Source of the DNA: GCA-002731945 sp036344135
GTDB lineage: Bacteria; Pseudomonadota; Alphaproteobacteria; MED-G09
Length of the DNA: 9,787 nt
NCBI GenBank assembly: GCA_036344135.1
Contig: JAYYUG010000073.1
Coordinates: forward strand, 1 to 9,787
Reading direction: 5' to 3'
Positions 7,015 through 9,787 of the stretch are shown piece by piece (position 1 is the first letter of the stretch; each line of letters opens with the position of its first letter). The notes under the pieces were generated by a model. That model ran no database searches. It saw only the letters and a program-made list of their open reading frames with translations, and was not told where the DNA came from. A program made the translations under genes and the position numbers.

Positions 7015-8829
7015 ATGAAATTTTCTAAGTCTCTTCTTGCAGATATAAAAGACAAAATATTAATTTCCGACGTAGTAGGAAAAAAGATTAATCTTCAAAA
7101 AAAAGGAAAAGAATATTTGGGGCTTTCGCCTTTTCAAAATGAAAAGACACCTTCTTTTACAGTGAATGATGAAAAACAGTTTTATCATTGCTTTTCATCC
7201 AATAAACACGGTGATATCTTCACTTTTCTAGTAGAGGTGGAAGGTTTAAGTTTTCCAGAGGCAGTAGAACAGTTAGCAGAACTTGCTGGTGTAGAGTTGA
7301 GGTCCTTAACTAAGGCAGAAGAATACAAGATCAGTCTTAATAATCAATTAATCGATGCGGTTAATGTGGCTAAAGAATTTTTTATTTCAAACCTATCCCA
7401 AGGTAATAACTCAAAGGTAATAGAATATATTAATCAAAGAGATATCAGTAAAAATGCTGTAAAGATTCATGGACTTGGATATGCTATTGATAATTACTCA
7501 GGTCTTAAGGATTTCCTCAAAAGTAAAAATATTAGCGAAGAGATTATGGTCTCGTCAGGATTAGTTATAAAGAGTGAGAAAAAAGAATCTCAAACTTATG
7601 ATAGGTACCGCAATAGGTTAATGTTCCCTATTTCAAATCCTATGGGCAAAACTGTAGGTTTTGGTGGAAGAGTTTTAGATTATAATAATCAACCAAAGTA
7701 TATGAACTCACCTGAGACAAATATCTTTCATAAAGGTTCCCTATTATATAATTTTTCTAATGTTAAATCACAAATTAACAAAGGAGATGAGCTTTTAGTT
7801 GTAGAAGGTTATATGGACGTTGTTAGTTTGTTTTCTAGAGGTATTGAAAATGTTGTAGCTTCTTTAGGGACAGCTGTTACAGAAAACCAATTAGACCTAC
7901 TTTGGAAAATTTCAGACAACCCTATATTTTGTTTTGATGGAGATGAGGCTGGAAAAAAAGCCTCTAAAAGAGTTTCTGATATTGCTTTAAGAAAAATTAA
8001 ACCAGGTAAAACACTAAAATTTATTAACCTTGATAACGATTATGATCCTGATGATTATGTAAGATCTAAAGGTATTGATAGTTTTAAGGACCTCATAAAT
8101 AACCCAACACCTATGAATAAAGAAATTTGGAACAATGTTATGGATAATTCGGATGTATCGACCCCAGAAGGAAAAGCTGGCTTCGAAACAGAGCTTAGAG
8201 AAATATTATCTAAAATCTCCGATAATGGCATAAGGAAACATTATGGCATTTTCTTCAAGGAATCTTTGGATCTCTTGTTTTCAAACCAACAACCTATGAT
8301 TAGAAGAAGGGAACCTCCAATTTCGCGGATTGGCTCTAATTTCATAAAAAAAAGCACTATTTGGAAAGGAGCTAAATTACCCTCAGGTTTAGAGTCCTTA
8401 ATCATTTCAGCCATATTGATTTTTCCTGAGATTATCATTAATCAATATGATGATTTAGAGTCGGCAATTATTGATCACAAAGGATTAAAAGAAATTCGTG
8501 ATAAAATTGTTACCTTTTACAGCCGAGAAATTGAGATAGATACTGATAAATTGCGTAAGTTCATTTCTAAAGATTTAGCTAGTTTTTTAGATAATGAACT
8601 AAAATTTTCAAAGAATTACTGGTCTAAACAAGAAAATTCCAATATAGAAGTTATTTCAAATCTATGGCTTGAAATTTTACGCGATGATCAGCATATAAAA
8701 GGGCTAGAACAAGAATTACATTTGATGGACATGAATGTATCAGATGAGCAGGAAGAAGAAAGATTTGTAAGTCTTTTGGAACAAAAAGATATTAAAATTA
8801 AATCAATAGCTGAAAAATATGACGGATAA
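7015..8829 (+). CDS. dnaG: DNA primase with degenerate zinc ribbon
   Basis: DnaG lays down RNA primers at the replication fork under control of the DnaB helicase. The 604 residues cover all three parts: an N-terminal CHC2-type zinc-ribbon region (about 1-100), the TOPRIM polymerase core (about 115-430) and a helicase-binding tail (about 450-604). The core is intact: RYRNRLMFPI (198-207), GFGGRV (215-220), EGYMD with Glu264, and FDGDEAGKKA with Asp308 and Asp310, the metal-binding acids. The zinc ribbon keeps its shape and spacing but lacks ligands: the usual CPFH reads SPFQ (Ser38, Gln41) and the usual CFGC reads CFSS (Cys59 kept, Ser62). It therefore probably binds no zinc. I recall similar forms (GLSPFN, HCFSSGKHGD) in other alphaproteobacteria, so this looks like a lineage trait and not decay. 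The nearest purine-rich site, AGGG (6999-7002), is 12 nt before the ATG. The end overlaps rpoD by 11 nt. Confidence 0.99.
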   Translation: MKFSKSLLADIKDKILISDVVGKKINLQKKGKEYLGLSPFQNEKTPSFTVNDEKQFYHCFSSNKHGDIFTFLVEVEGLSFPEAVEQLAELAGVELRSLTKAEEYKISLNNQLIDAVNVAKEFFISNLSQGNNSKVIEYINQRDISKNAVKIHGLGYAIDNYSGLKDFLKSKNISEEIMVSSGLVIKSEKKESQTYDRYRNRLMFPISNPMGKTVGFGGRVLDYNNQPKYMNSPETNIFHKGSLLYNFSNVKSQINKGDELLVVEGYMDVVSLFSRGIENVVASLGTAVTENQLDLLWKISDNPIFCFDGDEAGKKASKRVSDIALRKIKPGKTLKFINLDNDYDPDDYVRSKGIDSFKDLINNPTPMNKEIWNNVMDNSDVSTPEGKAGFETELREILSKISDNGIRKHYGIFFKESLDLLFSNQQPMIRRREPPISRIGSNFIKKSTIWKGAKLPSGLESLIISAILIFPEIIINQYDDLESAIIDHKGLKEIRDKIVTFYSREIEIDTDKLRKFISKDLASFLDNELKFSKNYWSKQENSNIEVISNLWLEILRDDQHIKGLEQELHLMDMNVSDEQEEERFVSLLEQKDIKIKSIAEKYDG

Positions 8830-9787
8830 TAAGAAAAAAAGAAAAAAAATTGAGCAAAACAGCTCAGACGGCCCTTTGCTAGACATGACTGATAATGCTG
8901 TTAAGCGAATGATTAAATCAGCAAAATCCGTTGGTTATGTAACTTATGAAGTTCTTAACAAAGTTTTGCCATCTGATGAATTTTCATCGGAGCAAATCGA
9001 GGATGTTACATCAATGCTTTCTGAGATGGGTATAAGTGTTGTTGAGCATGAGGAACAAGAAGAGACAAGCACTGAAGCTCCCACAAGTAAGAAAGCACCT
9101 GTAGAAAAAACTGAAAAAACTGATGATCCTGTAAGAATGTACTTAAGAGAAATGGGTTCTGTGGACTTGTTGTCAAGAGAAGGTGAAATAGCGATAGCAA
9201 AGCGTATAGAAGCAGGAAAAGAAGCAATGATTGAAGGTCTATGTGAAAGCCCATTAACATTTCAGGCGATTATAATTTGGAGAGATGAGCTTAATGAAGG
9301 TCAGATTCTACTTCGTGATATTATAGATTTGGATGCTTCTTATTCTGGACCGGAAATAAAAAATAATAAAATAGTTAGTAATGGCCAGGTAAAGAGTAAG
9401 TCAAAAGAAGATTCAAAAGAAGATTCTTCGAATGATTCAGAAGAAAATAATTATGATTATAATGATTATGACAATAATCTTTCTCTAGCAGCTATGGAAG
9501 CTGAGCTCAGACCGCAAGTTTTTGAAGTCTTTGACGAAATATCACGTAAATATAAGAAGTTAAGAACTCTTCAAGATAAAAGAAACAACTTGAAAAAGAA
9601 AAAGGAAGATCTAACACCAAGGCAATCTCATTCATATGAAGATTTGTCATTCGAATTAAAAAATCTAATGAAAAAACTTTCTTTGAATGTAAATAGGATT
9701 GAAGCTCTTCTAGATCATCTTTATGACATAAATAAAAGATTAGTAGATTTAGAAATTTCTTTATGGAAACTTGCAAATGATTCAGGC
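8819..9787 (+). CDS. rpoD: RNA polymerase housekeeping sigma factor RpoD (N-terminal part)
   Basis: The frame is open for 323 codons from the ATG at 8819 to the window edge, so the gene is cut and its C-terminal half is missing. RpoD directs RNA polymerase to most promoters. Region 1.1 is visible at about 18-75 (LLDMTDNAVKRMIKSAK, SSEQIED, SEMGISVVE). A charged linker follows, then region 1.2 (DDPVRMYLREMGSVDLLSRE, 102-121; EIAIAKRIEAG, 123-133) and the start of the non-conserved region (LCESPLTFQAIIIWRDELNE, 141-160; LSLAAMEAELRPQV, 221-234). Regions 2 to 4, which contact core enzyme and DNA, lie beyond the window. The wording is typically alphaproteobacterial. Residues 193-220 form an acidic, Asn/Tyr-rich low-complexity stretch. 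The start overlaps the dnaG stop by 11 nt and has no evident Shine-Dalgarno, so reinitiation after dnaG is likely. The first codons are very A-rich (runs of 7 and 8 A), giving a lysine-rich N-terminus. The next ATG (8885) would cut into region 1.1. Confidence 0.98.
   Translation, partial: MTDNKKKRKKIEQNSSDGPLLDMTDNAVKRMIKSAKSVGYVTYEVLNKVLPSDEFSSEQIEDVTSMLSEMGISVVEHEEQEETSTEAPTSKKAPVEKTEKTDDPVRMYLREMGSVDLLSREGEIAIAKRIEAGKEAMIEGLCESPLTFQAIIIWRDELNEGQILLRDIIDLDASYSGPEIKNNKIVSNGQVKSKSKEDSKEDSSNDSEENNYDYNDYDNNLSLAAMEAELRPQVFEVFDEISRKYKKLRTLQDKRNNLKKKKEDLTPRQSHSYEDLSFELKNLMKKLSLNVNRIEALLDHLYDINKRLVDLEISLWKLANDSG
9401..9424 (+). repeat. two perfect tandem 12-bp units inside rpoD
   Basis: TCAAAAGAAGAT occurs at 9401-9412 and again at 9413-9424, in frame, encoding SKED twice. 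It lies in the acidic linker of the non-conserved region of RpoD. A further partly repetitive GATTAT/AATGATTAT stretch follows at about 9454-9477. Copy number here could vary without breaking the frame. Confidence 0.8.

Noticed and set aside
9006..9776. Two minus-strand open frames (9006-9260 and 9507-9776)
   Set aside because: They lie antisense to rpoD, whose frame is open through the whole stretch and matches the sigma factor family closely; the antisense proteins are Leu/Phe/Ser-rich composition shadows.
1..9787. Mobile elements, CRISPR arrays, tRNA genes, stop-codon recoding or a new multi-gene system
   Set aside because: I saw no transposase, terminal repeats, spaced direct repeats, tRNA-like folds or in-frame TGA in any gene; every long frame except the possible fragment at 2-76 belongs to a known family.

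Overview
The window is about one third G+C and reads as chromosomal housekeeping DNA of a gene-dense, AT-rich alphaproteobacterium. A free-living marine lineage with a streamlined genome (SAR116, HIMB59 or AEGEAN-169 type) is my inference, not something the sequence proves. The clues are an alphaproteobacterial RpoD N-terminus, a DnaG whose zinc ribbon lacks most of its metal ligands, and the carAB-greA / yqeY-dnaG-rpoD layout. Intergenic gaps are very short: 3 nt at one convergent junction, 1 nt at another, and gene overlaps of 8 and 11 nt. Stop codons include TAA, TAG and TGA and tryptophan is TGG, so the standard bacterial code applies.

Layout. Positions 2-76 may be the last 24 codons of an unidentified + strand gene. 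Positions 80-862 (-) encode a short-chain dehydrogenase/reductase. Divergent from it, 907-1350 (+) encodes a small exported DUF192 protein, which meets greA (1352-1825, -) tail to tail. The minus strand then carries, in transcription order, carA (5118-6278), carB (1871-5125) and greA, which look like one operon. A 266-nt gap (6279-6544) holds promoter candidates for both directions and separates this operon from a + strand unit of yqeY (6545-7000), dnaG (7015-8829) and rpoD (8819 to the window edge, incomplete).

Function. CarA and CarB together make carbamoyl phosphate for pyrimidine and arginine synthesis. The UMP-contact residues in CarB are conserved, so feedback inhibition is expected. 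GreA rescues backtracked RNA polymerase. The + strand unit is an alphaproteobacterial version of the macromolecular-synthesis operon, with yqeY in place of the rpsU found in enterobacteria, followed by primase and the housekeeping sigma factor.

I found no mobile element, CRISPR array, tRNA, rRNA or defence system, and no convincing new system. The points most worth checking are the primase zinc-ligand loss, the contrast between Shine-Dalgarno-led genes and possibly leaderless genes, and a T9 tract close to a candidate carA transcription start.
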